64,000 bases of DNA. Source: Desulfobulbaceae bacterium. Its GTDB lineage: Bacteria > Bacteroidota > Ignavibacteria > Kapaibacteriales > UBA2268. The notes beneath the pieces were generated by a model. The model was not told the DNA's origin, made no database searches, and was given only the letters and a program-made list of their open reading frames with translations. Numbering within the stretch: position 1 is the stretch's first letter; the number at the start of each line of letters is the position of its first letter. Where the stretch lies: positions 1-64,000 of the forward strand of contig JAGXRP010000059.1 in NCBI GenBank assembly GCA_018335795.1. The letters run 5' to 3'. Below are positions 9,042-17,635 of the stretch, piece by piece. The position numbers and the translations under genes were made by a program.

Positions 9042-10958
9042 CTATTCTTTTTCTTTCTTGGTATCGTCATCAACGACAGTATATTCTGCTTCTTCTACGC
9101 CATCATCTTTTTTCGGCTCTTGCTGTTGTTCTCCACCTGGATTTTGAGCTTGACCGCCCGCTCCTTGGTACATTTCCGAAGATGCTGCCGACCATGCGTT
9201 ATTCAATTCATCCATCGCCGAACGGATATCACCTGGATTGTCTTTGATAGCATTTGCTAAGCGTGTCTTTGCGGCTTCGATTTTTTCCTTATTCGCCGGT
9301 GTCATTTTGTCACCCAAATCTTTCAACTGCTTATCGGTAGAATAAACCAGCGCATCAGCTTGATTACGTAAATCAATTTCTTCCTTACGTTTTTTATCTT
9401 CTTCTCCGTATTTTTGAGCGTCAGATTTCATTTTTTCGACTTCTTCTTTCGACATTCCACCCGAAGATTCGATACGAATATTTTGTTCTTTATTCGTAGC
9501 TTTGTCCTTAGCAGCCACTGCCAAAATGCCGTTTGCGTCAATATCGAAAGTAACTTCAACTTGCGGAATACCTCTCGCAGCCGGTGGGATACCATCAAGA
9601 TGGAATCTGCCGAGTGAGCGGTTATCGCGAGCCATCGAGCGTTCGCCTTGCAAAATGTGGATTTCAACCGAAGTTTGGCTGTCTGCCGCAGTCGAGAATA
9701 TTTCCGATTTGCGAGTTGGAATTGTTGTATTTGCAGGTATCATCGGAGTCATTACTCCGCCAAGAGTTTCGATACCCAAAGTCAAAGGAGTGACATCGAG
9801 CAACAATACGTCACTAACATCGCCTGAAAGTACGCCACCTTGGATTGCTGCACCAACCGCAACGACTTCATCAGGATTAACTCCACGTGAAGCATCTTTG
9901 CCGAAAAATCTCTTGACAAGTTCTTGGATTTTCGGGATACGAGTCGAACCACCAACCAAAATCACGTCGTTAATATCGGTAGGTGTCATTTTGGCATCTT
10001 TCAGAGCTTGCTCGCACGGACCTAAAGTTTTCTCGAATAAATCGGCACAAAGATTTTCAAATTTGGCGCGTGTCAAATTGATATTTAAGTGCTTTGGACC
10101 GTCTGCAGTAGCAGTTATAAACGGCAAATTGACGTCAGTTTGGAGCATTTGCGATAACTCGACTTTAGCCTTTTCCGAAGCTTCGCGAAGTCTCTGTAAT
10201 GCCATTGCATCTTTACGCAAATCAATTCCTTCGAGATTCTTGAATTCATCAGCCAAAAAGTCTATCAAACGTTGGTCGAAGTTGTCGCCTCCAAGGTGTG
10301 TATCACCATTAGTTGACTTCACTTCAAATACTCCGTCGCCAATTTCAAGAATCGAGATGTCAAATGTACCGCCACCAAGGTCATAAACCGCAACGGTCAT
10401 TGATTGCCCTTTTTTGTCCAAACCATAAGCCAATGCAGCAGCAGTCGGCTCGTTGATAATACGACGAACATTCAAACCTGCGATTTCGCCGGCGTCTTTT
10501 GTAGCTTGGCGTTGCGAATCATTAAAATATGCCGGAACAGTAATAACAGCTTCGGTGACTTTTTGTCCGAGGTAATCTTCTGCAGTTTGTTTCATTTTTT
10601 GCAAAATCATCGCCGAAATTTCGGGGGGCGAATACTTTTTACCGTCAATGTCAACACGCAGTGACTGTCCATCTTCCGAAGGAACGACAGTGAAAGGCAC
10701 CATTTTGGCTTCTTCGGTCACTTCGTTCAATCTTCTGCCCATAAAACGCTTTATCGAATAAATAGTATTTTTGGGATTTGTGACTGATTGGCGCTTAGCT
10801 TGCTGTCCAACCAGACGTTCACCATTTTTTGTGAATGCAACCATTGAGGGAGTTGTTCTCGTTCCCTCGCTATTGGCTATTACTACGGGCGACGAGCCTT
10901 CCATTACAGAAACGCAAGAATTCGTTGTCCCTAAGTCTATTCCAATTATCTTACTCAT
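9042..10958 (-). CDS. dnaK: Chaperone DnaK (Hsp70)
   Basis: 638 residues, the standard length. N-terminal ATPase domain with [16 protein letters not shown], the [17 protein letters not shown] and [15 protein letters not shown] motifs, [16 protein letters not shown], and [14 protein letters not shown]; the substrate-binding domain begins after [16 protein letters not shown]; the C-terminal lid ends in the acidic [11 protein letters not shown] tail. It refolds and protects proteins in the cytosol, normally with DnaJ and GrpE, neither of which is encoded nearby. It is monocistronic: no same-strand neighbour, terminator at 8987-9018. The promoter region has four TGTCA repeats (10995-11039) rather than a CIRCE element, so control by HrcA is not apparent here. 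Confidence 0.98.
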   Translation of the reverse strand: MSKIIGIDLGTTNSCVSVMEGSSPVVIANSEGTRTTPSMVAFTKNGERLVGQQAKRQSVTNPKNTIYSIKRFMGRRLNEVTEEAKMVPFTVVPSEDGQSLRVDIDGKKYSPPEISAMILQKMKQTAEDYLGQKVTEAVITVPAYFNDSQRQATKDAGEIAGLNVRRIINEPTAAALAYGLDKKGQSMTVAVYDLGGGTFDISILEIGDGVFEVKSTNGDTHLGGDNFDQRLIDFLADEFKNLEGIDLRKDAMALQRLREASEKAKVELSQMLQTDVNLPFITATADGPKHLNINLTRAKFENLCADLFEKTLGPCEQALKDAKMTPTDINDVILVGGSTRIPKIQELVKRFFGKDASRGVNPDEVVAVGAAIQGGVLSGDVSDVLLLDVTPLTLGIETLGGVMTPMIPANTTIPTRKSEIFSTAADSQTSVEIHILQGERSMARDNRSLGRFHLDGIPPAARGIPQVEVTFDIDANGILAVAAKDKATNKEQNIRIESSGGMSKEEVEKMKSDAQKYGEEDKKRKEEIDLRNQADALVYSTDKQLKDLGDKMTPANKEKIEAAKTRLANAIKDNPGDIRSAMDELNNAWSAASSEMYQGAGGQAQNPGGEQQQEPKKDDGVEEAEYTVVDDDTKKEKE

Positions 10959-10994
10959 TTTATAACTCCATTTGTTTTAAATTATGTGAAATTT

Positions 10995-11039
10995 TGTCAT
11001 CAATTGTCAATGTGTCACTAATTACATGAAATAATGTCA
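10995..11039 (-). promoter_or_regulatory. TGTCA repeat cluster in dnaK promoter
   Basis: Four direct copies of TGTCA begin at 10995, 11005, 11013 and 11035 (TGACA on the transcribed strand). Spacings of 10 and 22 bp are near one and two helical turns. On the dnaK strand TTGACA-N18-CATAAT can also be read here, so some copies may serve as the -35 region. The same core word forms inverted repeats upstream of the hsp20 genes (24885-24920). Confidence 0.45.
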
Positions 11040-11097
11040 CCAAAAAGCAACATACATACAAGTGTGAAAATACCATGCCAAAAATATTATGTAAATA

Positions 11098-11135
11098 GGG
11101 GATAGGGGTTTGGGGCTAAAGGTTTGGGTGTTGGG
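11098..11135 (+). other. G-tract cluster with G-quadruplex potential
   Basis: Three GGGG tracts (11098-11101, 11105-11108, 11112-11115) separated by 3-nt spacers, then GGG at 11126 and 11133. It lies in the divergent spacer between dnaK and nfnA in otherwise AT-rich DNA. The same low-complexity sequence occurs as C4 tracts at 35519-35543. Confidence 0.6.
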
Positions 11136-11144
11136 ATCTTTATC

Positions 11145-11175
11145 CCGAAGGTTCCAAACCTTCGGAAGGTTTTTT
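11145..11175. repeat. CCGAAGGTT dispersed hairpin, terminator-like
   Basis: Nine-bp arms CCGAAGGTT (11145-11153) and AACCTTCGG (11157-11165) with a 3-nt loop, followed by a partial third arm and a T6 run to 11175. Relatives are at 23205-23225 and 35381-35401, so this is a small dispersed palindrome family. Upstream of nfnA it cannot terminate a plus-strand gene. Confidence 0.6.
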
Positions 11176-11340
11176 GTTCTTAATACCCTTTAATATATTG
11201 TGATACCTTTCTCGCAAAAGATACAAAACGATTAATATTGTGTCATAATCAATTGAATGTGTGCCGTCTTTTTTTATGTCCAAAAAAAGTCGTAATTTAG
11301 TAGTGTTAAATGAATTACATAAACATTGCATAGTAACAAT

Positions 11341-12219
11341 ATGAACAAAATATTAGAAGCGAAATTTATAGGACCGGACATCAAGCTATTCAAAATTGAT
11401 GCTCCAAAGATTGCCCTCAAGCAGAAAGCCGGGCAATTCATTATTCTTCGAATCGCCGAAAACGGTGAACGCATTCCGCTTACCATTGCGGATTCGCACA
11501 AGGAAGAAGGCTGGATTACACTTATTGTCCAAGGAATTGGCGCTACTACAAAGGCGCTGAACCAACTCGAAGCAGGTGATTTTGTCCGTGACCTCGTTGG
11601 TCCTCTCGGGCAGGCTTCCCACATCGAAAACTTTGGTACGGCTGTCAGTATAGGTGGCGGTGTCGGAACTGCGATTGCTTACCCGACTGCAAAGGCTCTC
11701 AAAGCTGCCGGCAATAAGGTCATTTCAATTATCGGCGGCAGAAGCAAGCAGCACGTAATACTCGAAAACGAGCTTGCCGCAACATCAGATGAGGTTTATC
11801 CCTGCACCGATGATGGTTCGTACGGTTTCCATGGCTTTGTGACCCAAAAGTTGCAGCAATTGCTTGATAGCGGCGAAAAAATTGATTTCGTGCTTGCGAT
11901 TGGTCCTATTCCTATGATGTCGGCTGTGGCGGAAGTTACTCGCCCGCATGGCATTAAAACAGTTGTGAGCCTCAACCCTGTAATGGTGGATGGCACCGGA
12001 ATGTGCGGTGGTTGCAGAGCTTACGTTGACGGCAAACAAGTTTTCGTCTGCGTTGACGGACCGGAATTTGACGCTCACCAAGTTGATTTCAAAATTTTGC
12101 AACAACGCAACAGAACTTACGGAATCCAAGAGCAAGCCGCTCTGGAAGCACATATGTGTAATATTGATGTAGTTTATAACGAAGAATTAAAAAATAAAAA
12201 AATAGCGGAGTCTATATAA
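11341..12219 (+). CDS. nfnA: NADH-dependent ferredoxin:NADP+ oxidoreductase, FAD/2Fe-2S subunit (NfnA-like)
   Basis: 292 residues from the ATG at 11341; an in-frame TTG at 11326 is less likely. The ferredoxin-reductase-type FAD domain comes first (AGQFIILRIAENGERIPLTI), then an NAD-binding half (GTAVSIGGGVGTAIAYP), and a C-terminal cysteine cluster DGTGMCGGCR...VFVCVDGPEFD that binds [2Fe-2S]. It overlaps nothing and the partner gene starts at the very next base after its stop, as in nfnAB operons. In that complex the small subunit takes electrons from NADH while the large subunit handles NADPH and ferredoxin (flavin-based bifurcation). A role as a sulfide dehydrogenase or dihydroorotate-type accessory subunit is the alternative reading of the same family. 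Confidence 0.85.
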   Translation: MNKILEAKFIGPDIKLFKIDAPKIALKQKAGQFIILRIAENGERIPLTIADSHKEEGWITLIVQGIGATTKALNQLEAGDFVRDLVGPLGQASHIENFGTAVSIGGGVGTAIAYPTAKALKAAGNKVISIIGGRSKQHVILENELAATSDEVYPCTDDGSYGFHGFVTQKLQQLLDSGEKIDFVLAIGPIPMMSAVAEVTRPHGIKTVVSLNPVMVDGTGMCGGCRAYVDGKQVFVCVDGPEFDAHQVDFKILQQRNRTYGIQEQAALEAHMCNIDVVYNEELKNKKIAESI

Positions 12220-13644
12220 ATGGCTGAATTAAAAACTAAAGAAAGAATGCAAATCCCAAGGCATGATATGCCTGAGCAAGAGCCTCACCAAAGGGCTACG
12301 AACTTTGAAGAAGTGAATTTGGGCTATTCAATTGAAATCGCTATGGAAGAAGCCGAAAGATGTATCAGATGCAAGAATCCAGTTTGCGTTGATGGATGCC
12401 CCGTATCGGTCAAAATTCCCGAATTTATCAAAATGATTGCGGATGGAAAATTTGACGAAGCTGCCGAAATTTTGAAAACCGATAATGCACTGCCTGCGGT
12501 TTGCGGTCGCGTTTGTCCGCAAGAGGAACAATGCGAAGCTGTTTGCGTACTTGCCAAAAAAGGCAAACCGGTTGCAATCGGCTATTTGGAACGCTTTGCA
12601 GCTGATTGGCAACGCAAGCATTCAAATTTGAAGCATGCTCACGTTCAGCAAAAAACAGGTAAAAAAGTCGCAATCGTGGGTGGCGGACCTGCGGGATTGA
12701 GTTGTGCCGGAGATTTAATCCAAATGGGGCACGACGTAACTGTCTTTGAAGCACTTCACGAAATTGGCGGTGTACTTGTATATGGAATTCCGGAATTTAG
12801 ATTGCCTAAGGAAATTGTACGCGCCGAAGTTGATGCCTTGCACGAGCTTGGTGTCGAATTTGTCACTAATTACGTAATCGGATTGACCGAAACTATCGAA
12901 GAGCTTCAAGCCCGTTTCGATGCGATTTTTATCGGTGTTGGTGCAGGATTGCCATATTTCCTAAATGTTCCTGGCGAGCATTTGAATGGGGTTTACTCGT
13001 CCAACGAATTTTTGACACGAGTGAATTTGATGAAAGCCTATGATTTCCCGAATAATGTAACTCCAATTTATGATTTGAAAGATAAAAATGTGGCAGTTTT
13101 CGGTGGTGGAAACACTGCGATGGATGCCGTCAGGACTTCGAAGCGCATGGGTGCTAAACGAGCGATGATTTGCTATCGCCGTACCGAAAAGGAAATGCCC
13201 GCCAGAGTGGAAGAAATCAAACACGCCAAAGAAGAGGGCATAGAATTTATGCTGCTTGTGGCGCCTTTGGAACTTGTGGGCGATGACAATGGCGTACTCA
13301 GAGCAATCAAATTGCAACAAATGGAACTCGGCGAGCCGGACAGTTCAGGGCGTCGCCGTCCCGTACCAATCAAAGATGCAATTGAAGAAATTCCGGTTGA
13401 TGCAGTGGTAATCGCTATCGGCAATGGCTCAAATCCAATTATCAGCCAAACAACCCCGGAACTCATCGTAAATAAATGGGGAAATATTTTGGTTGATGAA
13501 TCAAATATGAAAACAAATATGAAGGGAATATTCGCAGGTGGCGATATTGTAACGGGTGGTGCAACGGTAATTCTCGCAATGGGTGCCGGCAGAACTGCCG
13601 CCAAAGCCATTGACGATTACTTGAAAAATCCCGAAACTTGGTAA
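12220..13644 (+). CDS. nfnB: NfnB-like NADPH/ferredoxin subunit (glutamate synthase small-subunit family)
   Basis: 474 residues. The N-terminus carries two cysteine sets for [4Fe-4S] clusters (AERCIRCKNPVCVDGCP and VCGRVCPQEEQCEAVCV), followed by an FAD-binding GGGPAGLSCAGDL and an NADPH-binding GGGNTAMDAVRTSKRMGA, ending in GAGRTAAKAIDDYL. The family includes the GltD subunit of glutamate synthase, but here the immediate upstream partner is an NfnA-type protein and no large glutamate synthase is present, which favours the bifurcating transhydrogenase. Reduced ferredoxin could come from the 2-oxoacid oxidoreductase encoded 1.5 kb away. Terminator at 13669-13700. Confidence 0.87.
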   Translation: MAELKTKERMQIPRHDMPEQEPHQRATNFEEVNLGYSIEIAMEEAERCIRCKNPVCVDGCPVSVKIPEFIKMIADGKFDEAAEILKTDNALPAVCGRVCPQEEQCEAVCVLAKKGKPVAIGYLERFAADWQRKHSNLKHAHVQQKTGKKVAIVGGGPAGLSCAGDLIQMGHDVTVFEALHEIGGVLVYGIPEFRLPKEIVRAEVDALHELGVEFVTNYVIGLTETIEELQARFDAIFIGVGAGLPYFLNVPGEHLNGVYSSNEFLTRVNLMKAYDFPNNVTPIYDLKDKNVAVFGGGNTAMDAVRTSKRMGAKRAMICYRRTEKEMPARVEEIKHAKEEGIEFMLLVAPLELVGDDNGVLRAIKLQQMELGEPDSSGRRRPVPIKDAIEEIPVDAVVIAIGNGSNPIISQTTPELIVNKWGNILVDESNMKTNMKGIFAGGDIVTGGATVILAMGAGRTAAKAIDDYLKNPETW

Positions 13645-13668
13645 ATATAAAAAACAATTATTTTACAA

Positions 13669-13700
13669 AAGCAGTTCATTTAATTGAATTGCTTTTTTTT
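13669..13700 (+). terminator. Terminator after nfnAB
   Basis: Ten-bp stem with one G-T pair (AAGCAGTTCA at 13669-13678 with TGAATTGCTT at 13685-13694) and a T8 run, 24 nt after the nfnB stop. Confidence 0.85.
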
Positions 13701-13836
13701 ATTGATTTTTTCGCGATTTCACTCAGAAAAGCAGTTTCCAAGAACAACTCAACAGCATCCTGAAGGTTTGACTTGGCTTCTTCTACGCTACAACAAATAT
13801 TGTAAAAGCGATTTCTCCCACAGAGGTTCTATGGAA

Positions 13837-14133
13837 TTAATAAACTTCGTCATGAGTGCCGATAGTTTCAAGGAAGATAATCTTGTTTTTATTGTTGCCC
13901 AATTCAGATTCGTAAAATATCTTGAAAATTAATCTATATTCAAAATTTATACTGCATGAATAGGAACTTTCGAGCTGTCCTTTAAGTTTGTGCGTGCGGA
14001 GCGAAGGAGTGAATGGGTCTTCAATCAACAAATGAAGTGTTCTGACGAATGAATCTTTTAAAGCAGGATTGGATTTTAGTAATTTAGCGGCTTTTCGGGT
14101 GAATTGACCGGATTTTATCAGTTCAAAGTTCAT
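13837..14133 (-). CDS. Type II toxin, RelE/YafQ-like mRNA interferase
   Basis: 98 residues, the normal size for RelE/ParE-superfamily toxins. The pattern fits YafQ-type members: an N-terminal helix pair (FTRKAAKLLKSNPALKDSF), a basic patch HKLKGQL, then CSINFEYRLIFKI, where the arginine after the tyrosine is typical of the RNase fold, and a final strand IIFLETIGTHDEVY with a His-Asp pair. Such toxins cleave mRNA on the ribosome. Its start overlaps the stop of the antitoxin gene by 11 bp, the usual translational coupling. The neighbourhood (RHS remnant, broken gene) is typical of accessory DNA. Confidence 0.85.
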   Translation of the reverse strand: MNFELIKSGQFTRKAAKLLKSNPALKDSFVRTLHLLIEDPFTPSLRTHKLKGQLESSYSCSINFEYRLIFKIFYESELGNNKNKIIFLETIGTHDEVY

Positions 14134-14332
14134 TCTCGATATCGCTCATTATTTGGTCAATAGTTTGAATTTTAAGCTTCCCGCTTTTCAACTCTTGATT
14201 CGCTTCTACAATTTCTTGAACCAAGATTTCCCTTCTGTCTTCAATCAATCTTTGTTGCAAAATACGCGTCAACTCGATCCTATCTTCGATTGGAAGGATA
14301 TCAACAGCATCAAGTATTTCAGCAAAACTCAT
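14123..14332 (-). CDS. Antitoxin of the RelE-like pair
   Basis: 69 residues, acidic, mostly helical (ILDAVDILPIEDRIELTRIL near the start), like the small addiction-module antitoxins paired with RelE/ParE toxins. It precedes and overlaps the toxin gene. No DNA-binding fold is obvious in so short a protein, so autoregulation cannot be inferred. Start ATG at 14332 has a GAGG-like site upstream on the minus strand. Confidence 0.8.
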   Translation of the reverse strand: MSFAEILDAVDILPIEDRIELTRILQQRLIEDRREILVQEIVEANQELKSGKLKIQTIDQIMSDIENEL

Positions 14333-14353
14333 ATTAACCTCAATTATTTACTT

Positions 14354-14479
14354 TCAATTTAAACGTTGATAAGCGCTTTTTATTTGAACAGATGAACTGG
14401 GCTTAGGTGGCACGTACTTGCGGACGCCGTGGTCGCCCAGATTGTTTTCCTTGTCTTTCTCTTTGCCGATATAGCTCAT
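14354..14479 (-). pseudogene. Remnant of an RHS-repeat core domain
   Basis: A 41-codon frame starting at ATG 14479 reads MSYIGKEKDKENNLGDHGVR followed by KY, then an unrelated VPPKPSSS-type tail. In RHS/YD-repeat proteins the core ends with a Y-x-G-K-E-x-D...G-x-R-x-Y block, so this is the isolated end of such a core. G+C is locally high compared with the flanking sequence. No RHS repeats remain upstream, so I read it as a fragment, possibly an orphan tail from a displaced toxin cassette. Confidence 0.5.
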
Positions 14480-14483
14480 TCTT

Positions 14484-14983
14484 TCATTCACATTCAAAAT
14501 AACTTTCTAAATTCTTAATATTCTCAAAATACTCCTCTTGGTAAATTGATGGTAATCGCTCTGTAAATAGTTTTAATAGTGGTATTATAGGCTTATATAA
14601 ATATTGATTAAAAACTACAACAAAGCACTCTCCAACAGCTAACGTATCAATCTACCTGATTTTCTGAATACCAATGCTACTAATCTAAAATCATTGCAAT
14701 TATCAATATATACTGGTGTTGTGAATTTATTGAATTCTTCTTCAAATAAACCCAATAAGGAATCAGATGTTATTGTATCTCTTTGAATATATCTCAGTGA
14801 ATTTTTATCGAGAAATAGGTCTAATGACAAATCAGTTTGTGTGTGTATTCTTAAACCAACATAATTAACAGCTATATATTTAATCGAATCACCATTTAGA
14901 GAATTCAAGATCGAATCACCATTTAGAGAATTCAAGATTGATAAAAACAAAAATATAGACAATATCATAATAGTTAGTTTCAT
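14484..14983 (-). pseudogene. Frameshifted gene for a small secreted protein
   Basis: From ATG 14983 (AGGAG 12 nt upstream) a 114-residue frame with a signal peptide (MKLTIMILSIFLFLSILNSLNGD) ends at 14639. Just before that stop the -1 frame is open for another 55 residues to 14484 and reads convincingly as continuation: ...FRKSGR joined to IDTLAVGECFVVVFNQ and a helical LPSIYQEEYFENIKNL end. A single-base loss near 14651 explains it, either a real disruption or a sequencing error. The signal peptide contains a perfect 27-bp duplication. The protein family is not recognised. Confidence 0.5.
14884..14937. repeat. Perfect 27-bp tandem duplication
   Basis: Two identical 27-bp units (14884-14910 and 14911-14937), keeping the frame and duplicating nine residues (ILNSLNGDS twice) at the end of the signal peptide of the adjoining gene. 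Confidence 0.92.
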
Positions 14984-15130
14984 TTCATTTCATTTCTCCT
15001 ATTCCTATCGCCAGACAATAATAGACTCTGTCTGTCTCCGAACCCCCATTTTCAACATTAATATGTATTTTAGTTTTTATCATTGACAAACTTGCATATT
15101 CTTTGCTAATAATGCAAATCAAATATCACA

Positions 15131-15156
15131 AAAAAAAACCGCCACAATGTGACGGT
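15131..15156 (-). terminator. Terminator after the 2-oxoacid oxidoreductase operon
   Basis: On the minus strand: stem of eight bp with one mismatch (15138-15145 with 15149-15156), 3-nt loop, then a T-run (A-run 15131-15137 on plus). Lies 29 nt after the last stop. Confidence 0.7.
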
Positions 15157-15184
15157 ATTAGGAGGTCTTAGAGATTTAGAGAGA

Positions 15185-15724
15185 TTAGTTTGTTACGAAA
15201 CTTGTACCGACGTTGAATGCTTCCATGTTTAGTGGGACTAATTTATGGTAGCGTTCGGGGAGCACTTGCTTGAGTGCTTCGGTGATTGTTTCTTCTTTTA
15301 CTATTTTTGTAGCTCTAACGAATGCACCTAACATCAGCATATTCAATACTTTGATGTTTTTGAGCTTTACTGCTTCTGCGCTACCGGGCACATTGTAAAT
15401 TGTGATGTCGGTACGAGTGGGCGGAGTCAATATATTTGTGCTATCGTAAATTATCATGCCACCGGGTTTGACTCTCGATTCGAATTTATCAACTGATGGT
15501 TGATTGAGTGCAATTACTGAGTCAAATCTCGATATAATTGGCGAACTGATATAATCGTCGGATACAATTGTGATTGCATTTGCTGTGCCGCCGCGCATTT
15601 CGGGTCCGTATGATGGCATCCAGCATACTTCTTTATTTTCTAGCATGCCTGAATAAGCCAAAATCATTCCCATCGAAAGTACGCCTTGCCCGCCGAATCC
15701 TGCGAAAATTGCTTCTTGTGTCAT
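15185..15724 (-). CDS. korC: 2-oxoacid:ferredoxin oxidoreductase, gamma subunit
   Basis: 179 residues, standard for a separate gamma subunit. It opens with EAIFAGFGGQGVLSMGMILA, the hallmark of the family, followed by CWMPSYGPEMRGGTANA and DSVIALNQPSVDKF. With alpha, beta and ferredoxin-like subunits it oxidatively decarboxylates a 2-oxo acid to its CoA ester and reduces ferredoxin. It is the last gene of a four-gene minus-strand operon, 1 bp after the beta gene. Whether the substrate is 2-oxoglutarate or a branched-chain oxo acid cannot be read off; the symbol follows the commonest naming. Confidence 0.88.
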   Translation of the reverse strand: MTQEAIFAGFGGQGVLSMGMILAYSGMLENKEVCWMPSYGPEMRGGTANAITIVSDDYISSPIISRFDSVIALNQPSVDKFESRVKPGGMIIYDSTNILTPPTRTDITIYNVPGSAEAVKLKNIKVLNMLMLGAFVRATKIVKEETITEALKQVLPERYHKLVPLNMEAFNVGTSFVTN

Positions 15725-15725
15725 A

Positions 15726-16550
15726 TTATTTGCCCTCCGGAACTTTTATATCGCCAAGCGGATAAAATGGAATCATTTTTTCTTCGACGAATTGATTTGA
15801 TTGCTTGGGTGTCATTTTCCAGTTGGACGGACAATTAGTCACGATTTCAACTAAGCAAAATCCGAGCCCTTGCTTTTGATATTCCAAAGCTTTTGCTAAT
15901 GATTTTTTGGCTTTGCGTACATTATTCGGAGTATGGACTGAATGACGACTTACGTATGCCACACCCGGCAAATTTGCCAATAAATTGCTAATATAAAGCG
16001 GATGTCCTTGTGTTTTGACATCGCGACCGTATGGTGAAGTTGTTGTCACCATTCCGGGCAATGTAGTAGGAGCCATTTGACCGCTTGTCATTCCATAAAT
16101 ACCGTTATTGATGAAAACGACCAGGATGTTTTCGCCACGATTTGCTGCGTGAACAGTTTCAGCGGTGCCAATTGCTGCCAAATCGCCGTCACCTTGGTAA
16201 GTGAAGACATATTTTTCGGGCATAATGCGTTTGATACCGGTAGCAACAGCACATGCACGTCCGTGGGCTGCTTCTTGCATATCTACATTCATGTAGTGAT
16301 AGGCGAATACGGAGCATCCAACCGGCGCTACACCGATGATTTCTTCTTGAATTCCCATTTCGTCCACAACTTCCATCAGAATTTTATGTGCTGTACTGTG
16401 ACCGCAACCCGGGCAATAGTGCATCGGGATGTCAATCAATGTTTGTGGTTTGACATAAACCACATTTTCTGCAAGACAAATATCTTCGTCAAAATTGATT
16501 GGTTGGTCGGTTAATTCAGCTTCTATATCAACATATGTTCTTTCGCTCAT
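15726..16550 (-). CDS. korB: 2-oxoacid:ferredoxin oxidoreductase, beta (TPP) subunit
   Basis: 274 residues. MHYCPGCGHSTAHKILMEV supplies cluster-binding cysteines; the thiamine diphosphate site is visible as YQGDGDLAAIG followed by the NNGIYGMTSGQ stretch. AHGRACAVATGIKR is typical of beta subunits. Its start overlaps the alpha stop by 4 bp (ATGA), so the two are translationally coupled. It contributes the catalytic TPP centre with the alpha subunit. The ferredoxin partner could be the small subunit encoded first in the operon. Confidence 0.9.
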   Translation of the reverse strand: MSERTYVDIEAELTDQPINFDEDICLAENVVYVKPQTLIDIPMHYCPGCGHSTAHKILMEVVDEMGIQEEIIGVAPVGCSVFAYHYMNVDMQEAAHGRACAVATGIKRIMPEKYVFTYQGDGDLAAIGTAETVHAANRGENILVVFINNGIYGMTSGQMAPTTLPGMVTTTSPYGRDVKTQGHPLYISNLLANLPGVAYVSRHSVHTPNNVRKAKKSLAKALEYQKQGLGFCLVEIVTNCPSNWKMTPKQSNQFVEEKMIPFYPLGDIKVPEGK

Positions 16551-17620
16551 TTTGTTTCTCCTTTGATGTAGATTCTTTCAAAATTTTCGAGAATTTCTTC
16601 GGGTGAGGGAATCATACCGCCCATTCTGCCGTAAAATTCAACTTTTGTGGCGCCATTTACCGATAGGCGAACGTCTTCGACCATTTGCCCGGCGTTCATT
16701 TCCACATCTAAAATTCCTTTTAGTTGTGGAGCAATGTCAGCATAAACTTGTGTCGGGAATGGGAATACAGTAATCGGTCTAATAACACCCACTTTGTAGC
16801 CTTTGGCGCGAGCCATTTCCATTGCTTTGATACAAATCCGAGCAACTAAGCCAAATCCTGTGAAAACGTATTCGGCATCGTCAAGATTGACAGCTTGGTA
16901 ACGGATTTCATTTTTTTCGATTTCTTTGTATTTTGCTTGAAGTCTTAGGTTAATTTCTTCCATTTTTTCGGATTGAATATGCAAGGAAGTAATATAATTT
17001 CTGTCTTTGCCGGGTTTTTTGCCTGTGGTTGCCCAATCGGGGAATTCCGTTTTGCGAGGCATTTGCTCGAACAAAACGACTTTTTCCATCATTTGTCCGA
17101 TAGCGCCGTCAGTTAAAATCATCACAGGATTGCGATATTTTTCGCCGAGTTCAAATCCGAGCTTGACAAAATCGACCATTTCTTGAACGCTTGACGGAGC
17201 TAAAACGATTAATTTATAGTCACCATGTCCGCCACCTTTGACAGATTGAAAATAATCAGCTTGCGAAGGCTGAATAGTTCCAAGTCCGGGACCACCTCTG
17301 ACAACATTCGCCAAGAGGCAAGGCAGTTCGGCACTCGCGATATATGAAAGCCCTTCTTGCATAAGACTAATGCCCGGGCTTGATGAAGTAGTCATAACAC
17401 GTCTGCCGGCGCCTGCAGCACCGTAAATCATATTAATAGCCGCAACTTCGCTCTCGGCTTGCAACACCACCATTCCGGTGCGTTGCGATGCTTCACGAGC
17501 AAGATATTCGAGTACTTCGGATTGCGGAGTGATAGGATAACCGAAATATGCATCACATCCGGCTCTAATCATTGCCTCGGAGAGTGCTTCGTTTCCTTTC
17601 ATAAGCTTTAGATCGCCCAT
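16547..17620 (-). CDS. korA: 2-oxoacid:ferredoxin oxidoreductase, alpha subunit (KorA/VorB type)
   Basis: 357 residues. The N-terminus LMKGNEALSEAMIRAGCDAY plus FGYPITPQSEVLEYLA is the pyrimidine-binding alpha domain, and it most resembles VorB-type subunits named for 3-methyl-2-oxobutanoate oxidation. GGPGLGTIQPSQADYF and TTSSSPGISLMQEG follow, then the C-terminal domain ending KVEFYGRMGGMIPSPEEIL. The short length and separate gamma and delta genes fit the four-subunit class. It starts 15 bp after the ferredoxin gene. Substrate (2-oxoglutarate versus branched-chain oxo acids) is uncertain. Confidence 0.87.
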   Translation of the reverse strand: MGDLKLMKGNEALSEAMIRAGCDAYFGYPITPQSEVLEYLAREASQRTGMVVLQAESEVAAINMIYGAAGAGRRVMTTSSSPGISLMQEGLSYIASAELPCLLANVVRGGPGLGTIQPSQADYFQSVKGGGHGDYKLIVLAPSSVQEMVDFVKLGFELGEKYRNPVMILTDGAIGQMMEKVVLFEQMPRKTEFPDWATTGKKPGKDRNYITSLHIQSEKMEEINLRLQAKYKEIEKNEIRYQAVNLDDAEYVFTGFGLVARICIKAMEMARAKGYKVGVIRPITVFPFPTQVYADIAPQLKGILDVEMNAGQMVEDVRLSVNGATKVEFYGRMGGMIPSPEEILENFERIYIKGETK

Positions 17621-17635
17621 TTCTGTTCCTTTTAG

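Noticed and set aside
9502-10386. Long open frame (294 codons) on the plus strand
   Set aside because: It is antisense to the well-supported dnaK gene, and its translation has no recognisable features; a shadow of a conserved gene.
10959-11097. CIRCE element upstream of dnaK
   Set aside because: No TTAGCACTC-N9-GAGTGCTAA or near match; only TGTCA repeats are seen.
13684-13932. 82-codon plus-strand frame after nfnB
   Set aside because: Starts inside the terminator and runs antisense to the RelE-type toxin.
16077-16514. 145-codon plus-strand frame
   Set aside because: Antisense to the beta subunit of the 2-oxoacid oxidoreductase; no independent start or motif.
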